NCBI GenBank assembly: GCA_026984795.1
Contig: JALSRK010000015.1
Coordinates: 62,001-126,000, forward strand
Reading direction: 5' to 3'
DNA length: 64,000 bases
Source of the DNA: Solibacteraceae bacterium
GTDB taxonomy: Bacteria > Acidobacteriota > Terriglobia > Bryobacterales > Bryobacteraceae
Shown here: positions 16,588 to 25,860 of the stretch, piece by piece
How positions within the stretch are numbered: position 1 is the first letter of the stretch
Layout: every line of letters begins with the position of its first letter
The notes under the pieces: model-generated
The model's input: the letters and a program-made list of their open reading frames with translations, nothing else
What the model was told of the DNA's origin: nothing
Database searches by the model: none
Position numbers and translations under genes: made by a program

Positions 16588-18917
16588 GCCTGCCCTCCTT
16601 TCGCAATCAGCCGCCACAGCTTTTCCGGAGTGAGCGGCATGTCGATGTGCTTCACTCCGAGCGGTGACAGGGCGTCCACCACGGAATTCACCACCGCCGG
16701 CGAACAGCCGATGGTCCCGGCCTCGCCGACGCCCTTGACGCCGAGCGGATTCACCGGCGAAGGCGTTTCCGTATGGCTGCTTTCGATGTGAGGAACCATT
16801 GTCGCCTTCGGCACGGCGTAGTCCATCAGCTCGCCGGTGACGAGCTGACCGTTCTCGTCGTAGACCGCTTCTTCGTAGAGCGCCTGGCCGAGGCCCTGCG
16901 CCACGCCCCCGTGGATCTGGCCGGCGACCAGCAGGGGGTTGATGATTCGGCCGCAGTCGTCCACCGCCACGTAGCGTTTGATCTCCACCTGGCCCGTCTC
17001 GGGATCGACCTCGGTCACGGCGATATGCGCGCCGAAGGGGAAGGTGAAGTTCGACGGCTCCCAGAAGCGCGTGGCCACCAGGCCCGGCTCGGCGCCGGGC
17101 GGCAGCTTCAACGCCCGGTAGGCCGCCGCCGCGATCTCGGCCAGCGGGACGCTCTTACCCGTCTTGTTGCAGACGCAGGCGCCGCCCTCGAAACGGACGT
17201 CGTCGGATTCGAGCAGCATGGCGCCCCACTGCTTGATCTTGGTCTTGAGATCCTGGCAAGCGTAATGGATCGCCGTGCCACCTACGGCCAGTGTCCGGCT
17301 GCCGAAGGTGCCGATGCCGTACTGGACGATGCCCGTATCGCCGTGGATCACCTCGACGTCGTCGAGATCCACGCCCAGCTCGTCGGCGACGATCTGCGCG
17401 AACGATGTCTCCTCGCCTTGCCCGTGAGGCGAGGTACCGGTGGCCACCGTCACCTTTCCGGAAGGCTCGACCCGCACGGTGGCGCTCTCCCAGCCGCCCG
17501 CCGGCAGCGCCGACGACGGCCCCAAGGCGCAGATCTCACCGTAGGTGGAGATGCCGATGCCGAGGAACCGGCCTTCGTTCCGCGCCCGGCGCTGCTCCTC
17601 GCGAAGGCCCTCGTAGCCGGCGATCTCCATGGCTTTCTTCAATGGAGCTGCGTAGTCGCCGCTGTCGTAGCTCAGTCCCGTGCCGGTTTCGAACGGGAAC
17701 TCGTCGGGCCCCGGGAAGTTCTTCAGACGGATCTCAGCCGGGTCCATCTTCAACTCGGCCGCCAACAGGTCCACCATCCGCTCGATGCAGTGGGTGGCCT
17801 CCGGCCGGCCCGCGCCCCGGTACGCGTCAGTGGGGACGCAGTTGGTGAAGACGCCGATGATCTCGGCGCTCACATTCCGGAACCGGTAGATGCCCGGAGC
17901 CATGAGCAAAGACAGGGTGGGGATCGCCGGCGTCAGCAGTTGGTGATAGGCGCCGCAGTCCTGGATGATCTTCGCTTTCAGGCCCAGGATCGTGCCGTCC
18001 TTGCGGGCGGCCAGCTCGTAGTAGTCCACGTGGCCGCGCCCGTGGATGGTGGCCTGATAGTTCTCCCGGCGGGACTCGATCCACTTCACCGGCTTGCCGA
18101 TCCGCATGCTGATCCAGGCCAGGAGCGCCTCCTCGGCGTAGACGTTCAGCTTGCTGCCGAAGCCGCCGCCGACCTCGGGCGTGACCACGCGCAGCCGGTT
18201 CTCGGGCATGCCGACCATCGCCGCCACGAGCGACCGCATCAGATGCGGAATCTGCGTGGAGGAGTGCAGCGTCAGCGTCCGCATCCCGGCGTCCCAGGCC
18301 GCCACCACGCCGCGGGTCTCCATGGCCGTGGGGATCAGGCGCTGGCTGACGATGCGCTGCTTCACCACCACGTCGGCCTCGGCGAACGCCTTGGCCGCGT
18401 CTCCGCCTTCGTGCTGGTAGGTGAACGCCCTGTTGTCCGGCCACTCGGGATGGACCGCCGGGGCGCCGGGCTCGAGCGCCTTCTCCGGGTCGGCCACGGC
18501 CGGTTGCGGCTCGTATTCGACTTCGATCAGATCCAGCGCGTCCTGAGCAACGTAGCGGTCCGCCGCCACCACCACCGCCACCGGGTGGCCGACGTAGTAG
18601 ACGCGGTCCGTGGCCAGCACCTTGTGCTCCGGCGCCCGCAGTCCCGGCAGCGACGCGGCGCACGGTACCGGCCCGACGTCCCGCGTGTCGTCCCCGGTGA
18701 AGACGGCCACCACGCCCGGATGAGCGGCGGCTGCAGACGTCTCGATCCGCAGGATCTTCGCCGCGGCGTGCGGGCTCCGCAGAATCGCCGCGTAGCGCAT
18801 GCCGGGCATTTCGATGTCATCCACGTAGGTAGCCGTGCCGGTGATCAGGCGCGGATCTTCTTTGCGCCGGACGCCCTTGCCCACGATCGGCTCTGTCTTC
18901 GTAACTGTCGTCGCCAT
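16584..18917 (-). CDS. coxL: CoxL-like molybdopterin catalytic subunit, form II CODH / xanthine dehydrogenase family
   Basis: A 777-residue large subunit of the molybdenum hydroxylase family, with the N-terminal GVRRKEDPRLITGTATYVDDI and the molybdopterin-binding elements GGGFGSKL, TGTSPHGQGEETSFAQI and GVGEAGTIGCSPAVVN. The last holds the conserved glutamate that acts as general base. The active-site loop reads AYRGAGR (about residues 365-371), the signature of form II enzymes. True CO-oxidising form I enzymes have AYxCSFR, whose cysteine binds the Cu-Mo cluster, so CO is probably not the main substrate; an aldehyde or heterocycle is more likely. It starts four bases after coxS and overlaps coxM. 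No coxDEF maturation genes are in the window. Confidence 0.92.
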   Translation of the reverse strand: MATTVTKTEPIVGKGVRRKEDPRLITGTATYVDDIEMPGMRYAAILRSPHAAAKILRIETSAAAAHPGVVAVFTGDDTRDVGPVPCAASLPGLRAPEHKVLATDRVYYVGHPVAVVVAADRYVAQDALDLIEVEYEPQPAVADPEKALEPGAPAVHPEWPDNRAFTYQHEGGDAAKAFAEADVVVKQRIVSQRLIPTAMETRGVVAAWDAGMRTLTLHSSTQIPHLMRSLVAAMVGMPENRLRVVTPEVGGGFGSKLNVYAEEALLAWISMRIGKPVKWIESRRENYQATIHGRGHVDYYELAARKDGTILGLKAKIIQDCGAYHQLLTPAIPTLSLLMAPGIYRFRNVSAEIIGVFTNCVPTDAYRGAGRPEATHCIERMVDLLAAELKMDPAEIRLKNFPGPDEFPFETGTGLSYDSGDYAAPLKKAMEIAGYEGLREEQRRARNEGRFLGIGISTYGEICALGPSSALPAGGWESATVRVEPSGKVTVATGTSPHGQGEETSFAQIVADELGVDLDDVEVIHGDTGIVQYGIGTFGSRTLAVGGTAIHYACQDLKTKIKQWGAMLLESDDVRFEGGACVCNKTGKSVPLAEIAAAAYRALKLPPGAEPGLVATRFWEPSNFTFPFGAHIAVTEVDPETGQVEIKRYVAVDDCGRIINPLLVAGQIHGGVAQGLGQALYEEAVYDENGQLVTGELMDYAVPKATMVPHIESSHTETPSPVNPLGVKGVGEAGTIGCSPAVVNSVVDALSPLGVKHIDMPLTPEKLWRLIAKGGQA

Positions 18918-18921
18918 CGTT

Positions 18922-19392
18922 TCAGCCCCCCATCCTCGCCGCCGCAGCCTTCACCGCGCTGACGATGTGCTGATAGCCCGTGCACCGGCAGAGATTGCCT
19001 TCGAGCCCGTGACGGATCTCTTCTTCGGTCGGGTTCGGATTCCGCTGCAGCAACTCCTTGGCGGTCATCAGCATTCCCGGAGTACAGAAGCCGCACTGCA
19101 GCGCGTGCTCGTTCCAGAAGGCTTCCTGAAGCGGGTGCAGTTTGCCGTTCTCGGCGAGGCCCTCGACGGTGAGGATCTCAGCGCCGTCGGCCTGTACGGC
19201 GAACATCGTGCACGCCTTCACCGCCTTGCCGTTCACGGCCACCGTACAGGCGCCGCAGATCGAGGTTTCGCAACCGATGTGAGGTCCTTTCAGCCCAACG
19301 ACATCGCGGAGGTAGTGGATCAGGAGCAAGCGGGGTTCCACCTCGTGGGTGTGGGCTTCCCCGTTGATCGTTACGGAGATCTCTGTTTTCAT
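18922..19392 (-). CDS. coxS: CoxS-like 2Fe-2S subunit
   Basis: A 156-residue protein with two [2Fe-2S] domains. The N-terminal plant-type ferredoxin domain has cysteines at 41, 46, 49 and 61 ([11 protein letters not shown], then KAC). The C-terminal helical domain has CGFCTPGM and [10 protein letters not shown]. It relays electrons from the molybdopterin in CoxL to the FAD in CoxM. As first gene of the operon it is preceded by about 100 bases of leader after a TATAAT, and that leader may be structured. Confidence 0.95.
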   Translation of the reverse strand: MKTEISVTINGEAHTHEVEPRLLLIHYLRDVVGLKGPHIGCETSICGACTVAVNGKAVKACTMFAVQADGAEILTVEGLAENGKLHPLQEAFWNEHALQCGFCTPGMLMTAKELLQRNPNPTEEEIRHGLEGNLCRCTGYQHIVSAVKAAAARMGG

Positions 19393-19436
19393 TGACGATT
19401 TCCCAGTCTCAATGACGGATTCAGGCAGGGGCTTCC

Positions 19437-19482
19437 CAGGGATGCGGCCGATGGTCTGAAATCCCCTCCCTGTGCTTCGGCC
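19437..19482 (-). other. Possible pseudoknotted leader of the cox operon
   Basis: Two perfect six-base pairings interlock here: CAGGGA (19437-19442) with TCCCTG (19467-19472), and GGCCGA (19446-19451) with TCGGCC (19477-19482). The order a-b-a'-b' would make an H-type pseudoknot in the transcript between the TATAAT and coxS. It does not match the molybdenum-cofactor riboswitch as I know it, and GC-rich DNA yields such pairings by chance. Confidence 0.25.
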
Positions 19483-19489
19483 TTAGAAG

Positions 19490-19495
19490 ATTATA
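19490..19495 (-). promoter_or_regulatory. -10 hexamer TATAAT ahead of the cox operon
   Basis: The minus strand reads TATAAT exactly, about 98 bases upstream of the coxS start, in the only A/T-rich patch of this gap. No convincing -35 element lies at 16-18 bases. Confidence 0.45.
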
Positions 19496-19586
19496 CATCC
19501 CGAACCGGCTTCCGAGACGCCGAACTCCGAACCAGCGTGAAACCGCGGGAGGATGGTCTGGAGCGCGGAACCGGGCGGGAAAATCC

Positions 19587-21761
19587 TCAAAAAGACGTTT
19601 CCATGATCATCAGATCGCTCTCCGGAGGCTCGGGCTTCGAATAAACGAGGACACGCCCATCCGGTGAAATGGTCAGCCCCTGGTTCAACGGCCGGTCTAC
19701 TCGCGTCACCACGCGAACCTTGCCGCTGCGGAAATCGAAAAAGCGGATCTCGTTGCGCGTGCCGTCTGACCCGGGCGTGAAGTAAATGCCGTCAGCGCTG
19801 ACAGCGAAGTTCGCCCAGTCGGCTAAGGGCCCCACAACGAACTCTTCTTCACCTCCGGCCGGCGGGATCCGCCAGATCTCGGTGAACACCACACCCTTGG
19901 CGTAGTAAATCCACCGGCTGTCAGGTGCTTCTTCAGCGTGAAACCCACCGCCGTGAGTCAAACGGACGGGTTCGCCGCCGTACCGGGAAACCTTCCAGAC
20001 TTGGAACTTCCCGGAGCGGTTGGAGGCGAAGTAGACCCACCGCCCGTCGCGAGACCAACTGGGAACGATATCGTCAGCCGCGTTGTAAGTCAGCCTTCGC
20101 AACTGCGCACCGTCAGCTCCCACGACAAAAACCTCACCGCGGCCCTCCACCCGGGAGTCGAACGCAATGTAGTCCCCATCGGGCGACCAGTGAGGGGTGC
20201 CCCCACGGAGACTCTCCGGCAGATCGATCCGTGTCAGACCTTTTCCCCCGCGGTTGCAGATCCACAATGCCGTTCGCCCGGAACGATTCGACGCAAACAG
20301 GATCTTACGGCTGTCCGGTGAGAACACGGGTTTCCGGTCAAACCGGGTAGAGTCAGTGAGCCTGGTGGGGGGACCGACCGGCACACCCGGTCGCGACAGC
20401 GGCAGGGCCCATAAGTTCTCCATTTCGCGGTGGCTGGCAAAGACAAGCCGGTCGCCTCTCGGTGAAATCGCCGGCTCGTACGAAAGGTAGCCCCCGACCG
20501 GTTCCGGGCGAGAACCCCGCCCTTCGTCGACGCCCACTTTCCACAAGCTCGCATAACCTTTTCGGGAAGAAACAAAAACGACCGACCGGCCATCGGGGCT
20601 CCACGCCGGGCTTTGAACCCCTTCTTCGTCATCAACCAGCTTCCACGGCTTTCCCTGAGGCTTAAGCTCTCTGTCCACGCGGACGGCGTACAAACGACCG
20701 ACCCCCAGGCTTGTGGTCCGAACGAAGGCGATCTTACTTCCGTCAGGAGAAACCGCCGGAGAGTGATCTCCGAGCAGGAGAGGATCCGGCCTCGTGACTC
20801 GCACCGTACGGCCGGTATCGAGCGCAATCGCAAAGATCCCCGATTCACCTGTCGAGCGCCGCGCGTAATCGGGCATGGCGACCGAGTAAGCGATCCAGCG
20901 CCCATCAGGCGACCAGCTCAAGGTCGTCCTGGCCGTAGGTAGCGTAGCCACTAACTGCTCCGGGCCGCCACGGGCCGGAACGAGCATCAACGCAGAACGA
21001 TAGCCAGGCAACTTGCGGACGAAGGCGATATGTGTGCCGTCAGGAGACCATGCCGGAAACCGGTCGTCTGCCAGGTTCTCGGTCAACGGCGTGACTGCTT
21101 CTTCCCCAATCGTCTGAAGATAAATGTCGAAATTCTCGCCGCCGAGACCGTTCCAATGAAAAGCAACCCGTGTGCCGTCCGGCGAGAAAGTCGGATGTCC
21201 CTCAGTGCCCGGTAATGAAGTCAACGGGACCAACTGCGGGAGCTCGGCCCGTTGCCGGCCGGCGGGCGGGCCCCTCCAGACCCATATCCACCCGCTCAGA
21301 CCAAGGCCAAGCAACGCCAGTGTGAGCGCGACCGGAAGCCAGCGCCGGTACGGCTCGTCGTGAGGATGCTCCGTCGCCTCTCGACGCTCGTCTATAGGAA
21401 AAATGAAACGGTATCCCTGGCGGGGCACCGTTTCGATGAACCGGGGTGTCCTTGCGGAATCCCCCAGCGCCTCCCGCAACGAGTGGACAATGCTGTTCAG
21501 GTTCGTCTCGAACGCAACATGGGTGTCCTCGGGCCACAAGCGGCGGCGCAACTCTTCACGGCTCACCGGCTCGCCGCCCGCCTCGAGTAGAGCCACGAGC
21601 ACCTGGAACGCCTGCCGGGACAGCTTGACCTTCAGTCCACGCTTCCGCAGTTCCCCCGAACCGGTGTGAACCTCGAACACGCCGAACCGGACCACCTCGC
21701 TCCCCGGTGGCAGCCGGCTTGCGGGGGTGTGCTTCTCGGACGCCTGAACCGCCATGCCCAT
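19587..21761 (-). CDS. ToxR/CadC-type winged-helix regulator fused to a PD40 (TolB-like) beta-propeller
   Basis: About 724 residues. The N-terminal winged-helix DNA-binding domain covers roughly residues 25-125 and includes LSRQAFQVLVALLEAGG, REELRRRLWPEDTHVAFE and the wing VPRQGYRFIFP. One transmembrane helix follows (LPVALTLALLGLGLSGWIWVW). The rest is a periplasmic WD40-like propeller with repeated FSPDGTRVAF, WSPDGTHIAF and WSPDGRWIAY blocks. It should sense an extracellular signal and regulate genes directly from the membrane. It is divergent from the large TonB receptor gene, its most likely target. Starts at 21761 (used), 21755 or 21791 are all possible and none has a strong ribosome site. 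Confidence 0.85.
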   Translation of the reverse strand: MGMAVQASEKHTPASRLPPGSEVVRFGVFEVHTGSGELRKRGLKVKLSRQAFQVLVALLEAGGEPVSREELRRRLWPEDTHVAFETNLNSIVHSLREALGDSARTPRFIETVPRQGYRFIFPIDERREATEHPHDEPYRRWLPVALTLALLGLGLSGWIWVWRGPPAGRQRAELPQLVPLTSLPGTEGHPTFSPDGTRVAFHWNGLGGENFDIYLQTIGEEAVTPLTENLADDRFPAWSPDGTHIAFVRKLPGYRSALMLVPARGGPEQLVATLPTARTTLSWSPDGRWIAYSVAMPDYARRSTGESGIFAIALDTGRTVRVTRPDPLLLGDHSPAVSPDGSKIAFVRTTSLGVGRLYAVRVDRELKPQGKPWKLVDDEEGVQSPAWSPDGRSVVFVSSRKGYASLWKVGVDEGRGSRPEPVGGYLSYEPAISPRGDRLVFASHREMENLWALPLSRPGVPVGPPTRLTDSTRFDRKPVFSPDSRKILFASNRSGRTALWICNRGGKGLTRIDLPESLRGGTPHWSPDGDYIAFDSRVEGRGEVFVVGADGAQLRRLTYNAADDIVPSWSRDGRWVYFASNRSGKFQVWKVSRYGGEPVRLTHGGGFHAEEAPDSRWIYYAKGVVFTEIWRIPPAGGEEEFVVGPLADWANFAVSADGIYFTPGSDGTRNEIRFFDFRSGKVRVVTRVDRPLNQGLTISPDGRVLVYSKPEPPESDLMIMETSF

Positions 21762-22050
21762 CACTTTACGGTCCGGCCGGGGCAGTGTCAATGTCAGTGG
21801 GTAACCTTGTCTATTTCAATAATTTGCCCCCCAATAATCATTCCAGGCGATTTCCACTTGCTGCCGACTTCAACTACCCCCACCATAGACAGCTGAAGAC
21901 CGCAGGCTCGGGCCGTGCGGCAAGCGGGTCCAGGGAGCTGCAACAGGCAATTCAGCAGCCGTGGAGGTCTCTCTTAGGAGCGCGGGCCGGAAGCGGCGGG
22001 GCTGTTTCATGCTGTTGCCTGGATCCGGAGATCACGACAGGAGAACGTTC
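21762..22050. other. Divergent intergenic region between regulator and TonB receptor
   Basis: This 289-base spacer holds the promoters of both flanking genes. The only A/T-rich patch is about 21808-21845, where AATAAT occurs on both sides of a run of C. I see no clear -35/-10 pair, no gene and no RNA. The binding site of the regulator would be expected here. Confidence 0.4.
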
Positions 22051-25000
22051 ATGCAACGTCGTTTCGTATTTGTGCTTTCATGTCTGGTGTCATTCGCGGG
22101 ACTCACCTGGGGGCAAGGGTCCGTGGGCACGCTCAACGGTACGATTCTGGATGCCACGGGGGCGGTTGTGCCGGGTGCGTCGGTGACGGCTACCAACGTC
22201 GAAACCGGCGTCGAGTCCCGAACAACGTCTACATCTGCGGGCGTCTACACTCTGCCGTACCTGCCGGCAGGTACCTACAACATCCGAGTCACCGCACCCG
22301 GCTTCCGCGTTGCCAACCGCGAGAACGTCATCCTTCGAGTGGGTCAGGTGATGACGGTAAATGTCACGCTCGAACTGGGAGCGGTCACCGAGGAAGTCAC
22401 CGTCAGCGCCGCCCCTCCCCTGCTCGAGGCCGGCACCGCTGAGATCGGGCGTTACATCAGCTCGGAGGAATACCAGAACTGGCCCATCATGGTGGCCGAC
22501 GGCCAGCGGCAGATCCAGGACTTCATCTTCCGCAGCCTACCCGGCACCACGGGCGGCACCTTCCAGGGCTCGATCAACGGTGGCCAGCAGTACTCGCACG
22601 AGATCCTGATCGAAGGCATCCCGCTGGGCCGCATGGACCTTGCCGGGGGCAACAACAACGAGATGAGCCCCTCGGCCGAGTCGATCGGCGAGTTCAAGCT
22701 CCACACCGGCGCCATGGGCGCCCAGTACAACGGCGGCCAGACGGCGGTGGCCAACTTCAGCATCAAATCGGGCACGAACAACCTGCATGGGTCCATGTTC
22801 TATTACGGCCAGAACGAGGCCTTCGACGCCAACACCTACGCCAACAGCTCGCGTGGCATCAGCAAGAAGTCCCCCAAACGCCAGCACAACTACGGCTACT
22901 CGGTCGGCGGCCCCGTCTTCATCCCGAAGGTATACAACGGCCGGAACCGGACCTTTTTCTTCACCAGCTTCGAACGCACTACCCGATCGAACTTCAACAT
23001 CGCCGGACTGAATACGACTCTCCCGACCCCGGACTTCAAGCAAGGAGACTTCTCGCGGCTGTTCGACCCGGCCTTCACGGGCAACCCCCTGTCGGGCACC
23101 GTGGTCGGCACGGACGCCCTGGGGCGCCCCGTCGTCTTCGGCCAGATCTACGACCCCACCACGACGAGGCTGGCGCCGGACGGCTCAGTCATTCGCGACC
23201 CGTTCCCGGGAAACGTGATCCCAAAAGGCCGCTGGAGCGCCGTGGCCGACAACATCGTCAACCAGGTTGGCATCGAGGATCCGGACATCGACGCGATGGT
23301 TCGCAACAAGGCCACCATCGGTACCTGCTGCCCCTTCTTCAAGCTGTACACGATCGGGATCAAGGGCGACCACAACATTTCAGACAGGCACCGCATCTCC
23401 GGCTTCTACAACCATGAATACCGGATTCGCAACAATTCGGTCTCAGGCCGATACCTGCCGGTGCCCGGAAGACCGACCGGAGTCTTCCAGAACCAATACA
23501 CCCCCTCGCGCCTGGCGCGTTTGTCGCTGAACTCGACGCTGGCGCCGACGGTGCTGAACCGGGTCGCGGCCGGGTACAACCGCTTCCGGAACAGTAATGA
23601 GTCGGTGTTCGTCGACCAAGGCTGGCCGGAAAAGATCGGTTTGAAGGGTGTGGCGCCGACGCATTTCCCGAGCATGCGGTTCGGCGGAAACGAGTGGCAA
23701 GGCGGCACCCTGATACGCATCGGCTCGAACACAGCGGGCGAGAGTTTCAACGGGAGCTGGTTCCTTCAAGACGATCTGACCGTGATCAAAGGCGCCCACA
23801 CATTCCGCTTCGGCTACGAGTACCGGAAGTATTTCTACAACACCCGGGACAAGAACGGCTCGGGCGTCTTCCAATTCCGTCCCATCGAGACCCACCAGCC
23901 GGGCTTCAGCGACGAGACCGGACACGCTTTCGCCAGCTTTCTGCTCGGTGCGGTGCACAGCGCCAGTCGGGGCATCACCGTGCTGTACTCAGGCTTTCGC
24001 CATCCCTCCCACGGCTTCTACGTCATGGACGACTGGAAGGTCACTCCGAGACTCACGCTGAACCTCGGCCTGCGATGGGAGATCATCGAAGCCTTTTACG
24101 AAGTCACCAACCGGATGTCGATGGTGGACATCAACGTACCCAACCCGGCCGCCGAAGGACGCCCCGGGGCCATCGTCTTCCGGGATCGCTTCCAAAACAC
24201 CAACTGGCGCCAGTTCGGCCCCCGGGTCGGCTTCGCCTACCGTGTCAGCGACAAGATGGTGGTGCGCGGCGGTTATGGTATCACCAACATGCCGCAAATC
24301 CGAAACTCTTGGGGCTTCGGGGCCTTCACCACGGGCTTTAGCGCCAGCATACCGATCAACTCGGGCACTTCACCTACCGGGTTCGCCGACGATCCCGCGC
24401 ACTGGCTCGACGATCCGTACCCGCCTTTCGAGGGCGAACTCCCCAACACGGACCCGGGCCAGCAACTCTTCACCGGCAAGAGCACCACCGCGCCCGACTC
24501 GAACCGGCTGCCCTACACGCAGAACTGGAACCTGACCGTCCAGTATCAGCTTCCGGGTGAGACCGTCGTGGAACTGGCCTACATCGGCAACAAGGGTACC
24601 CGCCTCTGGGCCGGCGGCTTCGGCGACTTGAACGCGCTGCCGGCGTCCATGCTCACCATGGGCGACATTCTGCGTGAACAGGTGCGCAATTACCCCGAGT
24701 TCAAGCCGTACGGCGGTTTCCCCGATTCGCAGTCGGTAGCCCAAGCGCTCCGTCCATTCCCGCAATATACTGGACTGCAGGAAGCGTACCCTTACACCGT
24801 CAGCTCGAACTACCACTCTTTCCAGGCCACCGCCACCCGCCATTTCACGAACGGTCTCGGCTTTCTGTTCGCCTACACATGGTCGAAAGCCCTCGGTTAT
24901 ACCGACCGTGCCCGCGGCGGGGGCGGTTTGCAAGACGTCTTCAATCGGAGTCTGGAGCGGTCCGTCACCGCGTACAACATTCCACACGTACTCCGTTTGA

Positions 25001-25557
25001 CTTGGCTTTACGAGCTCCCGTTCGGCCAAGGCAAGCGGTGGGATACGGGCAATTGGCTCAACCACATCATCGGAGGGTGGACGATGAGCGCCATCCACGA
25101 ATACCGCTCCGGTTCGGTGGTCAACGTCAGCCAAAGCGGACTGCGGACGCCGCGGGGCTTCGGCCGCATCCGCCCCGACGTCACCGGCGCCCCGCAAACC
25201 CTCGGCGGCGCGCCCGACAACCTCGACTTCTTCGTGGGGACGCCCTACCTCAACCCCGCCGGCTTCGCCGAGAGCCCTCGCACCGAGAACGGAGTGCCCC
25301 TGCGCGTGGGCACGGCGCCCAGATACTTGCCGAACGTCCGCGGGCCCCATGCCTCGAGCGAGCGATTCCGGATGACCAAGAGCTTCCGCCTTTACGAAAC
25401 GCTGGAGTTCGAGTTCGGCTTCGCAACCGTGAACCCCTTCAACCGCCACGGCCGTTCCTGGGTGACCCGGAACGTAAGCAGTCCGGACTTCGGCAAACTA
25501 CGCGTGTCCGGGGGAGGCCAGCGGGTGATCCAGCTCGAAGGCCGGCTCCACTGGTAA
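22051..25557 (+). CDS. TonB-dependent outer-membrane receptor with N-terminal carboxypeptidase-regulatory-like domain
   Basis: A 1168-residue protein of the large acidobacterial receptor type. A signal peptide (MQRRFVFVLSCLVSFAGLTW) is followed by a carboxypeptidase-regulatory-like Ig fold (GTLNGTILDATGAVVPGA, then YTLPYLPAGTYNIRVTAPGF). A plug domain comes next (YSHEILIEGIPLGRMDL), and then a long beta-barrel ending in an aromatic-rich terminus (IQLEGRLHW). It probably imports oligosaccharides across the outer membrane using TonB energy. I start at 22051, where AGGAG lies nine bases ahead of the ATG and the signal peptide begins. It is divergent from the PD40 regulator and ends in a strong terminator, so it is a single-gene unit ahead of the sulfatase. 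Confidence 0.92.
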   Translation: MQRRFVFVLSCLVSFAGLTWGQGSVGTLNGTILDATGAVVPGASVTATNVETGVESRTTSTSAGVYTLPYLPAGTYNIRVTAPGFRVANRENVILRVGQVMTVNVTLELGAVTEEVTVSAAPPLLEAGTAEIGRYISSEEYQNWPIMVADGQRQIQDFIFRSLPGTTGGTFQGSINGGQQYSHEILIEGIPLGRMDLAGGNNNEMSPSAESIGEFKLHTGAMGAQYNGGQTAVANFSIKSGTNNLHGSMFYYGQNEAFDANTYANSSRGISKKSPKRQHNYGYSVGGPVFIPKVYNGRNRTFFFTSFERTTRSNFNIAGLNTTLPTPDFKQGDFSRLFDPAFTGNPLSGTVVGTDALGRPVVFGQIYDPTTTRLAPDGSVIRDPFPGNVIPKGRWSAVADNIVNQVGIEDPDIDAMVRNKATIGTCCPFFKLYTIGIKGDHNISDRHRISGFYNHEYRIRNNSVSGRYLPVPGRPTGVFQNQYTPSRLARLSLNSTLAPTVLNRVAAGYNRFRNSNESVFVDQGWPEKIGLKGVAPTHFPSMRFGGNEWQGGTLIRIGSNTAGESFNGSWFLQDDLTVIKGAHTFRFGYEYRKYFYNTRDKNGSGVFQFRPIETHQPGFSDETGHAFASFLLGAVHSASRGITVLYSGFRHPSHGFYVMDDWKVTPRLTLNLGLRWEIIEAFYEVTNRMSMVDINVPNPAAEGRPGAIVFRDRFQNTNWRQFGPRVGFAYRVSDKMVVRGGYGITNMPQIRNSWGFGAFTTGFSASIPINSGTSPTGFADDPAHWLDDPYPPFEGELPNTDPGQQLFTGKSTTAPDSNRLPYTQNWNLTVQYQLPGETVVELAYIGNKGTRLWAGGFGDLNALPASMLTMGDILREQVRNYPEFKPYGGFPDSQSVAQALRPFPQYTGLQEAYPYTVSSNYHSFQATATRHFTNGLGFLFAYTWSKALGYTDRARGGGGLQDVFNRSLERSVTAYNIPHVLRLTWLYELPFGQGKRWDTGNWLNHIIGGWTMSAIHEYRSGSVVNVSQSGLRTPRGFGRIRPDVTGAPQTLGGAPDNLDFFVGTPYLNPAGFAESPRTENGVPLRVGTAPRYLPNVRGPHASSERFRMTKSFRLYETLEFEFGFATVNPFNRHGRSWVTRNVSSPDFGKLRVSGGGQRVIQLEGRLHW

Positions 25558-25583
25558 TCGAAGCATCTCCCGCCCCTGTCACT

Positions 25584-25617
25584 GAGCCCCGGCTGCAGGC
25601 GGGCCGGGGCTCCTTTT
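25584..25617 (+). terminator. Rho-independent terminator of the TonB receptor gene
   Basis: A perfect ten-base stem, GAGCCCCGGC (25584-25593) with GCCGGGGCTC (25603-25612), and a nine-base loop are followed by CTTTTG, 27 bases after the receptor stop codon. The remaining bases up to the sulfatase start at 25861 show no gene. Confidence 0.85.
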
Positions 25618-25860
25618 GTGCCTGTGCACTGTTTCTGTCTCGGCCACTCGGCTGCCGCATGGGCTCCCTGCCAATCACTTCACCTGTTCCGCTCACTCCC
25701 CCGCCTGCGCCCGCCCTCGACGCCGGCGGCTTCCCGGAGCCGCCCGGCCGGCGGTGTCGTTCGAGACTGTCCGCCGACACAACTCTGTGATACGTTTGCG
25801 GGGGTGAAGGCCCATTCGGGACGTCTCAGAAACCGATGAGAAAGCGAAACCGGCACTAAG

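Noticed and set aside
16773-18962. A 729-codon open frame antisense to coxL
   Set aside because: coxL is certain by its motifs; the opposite frame is rich in His, Arg and Asp and has no domain.
19393-19490. A molybdenum-cofactor riboswitch ahead of the cox operon
   Set aside because: The conserved core of that riboswitch, as I know it, is not present.
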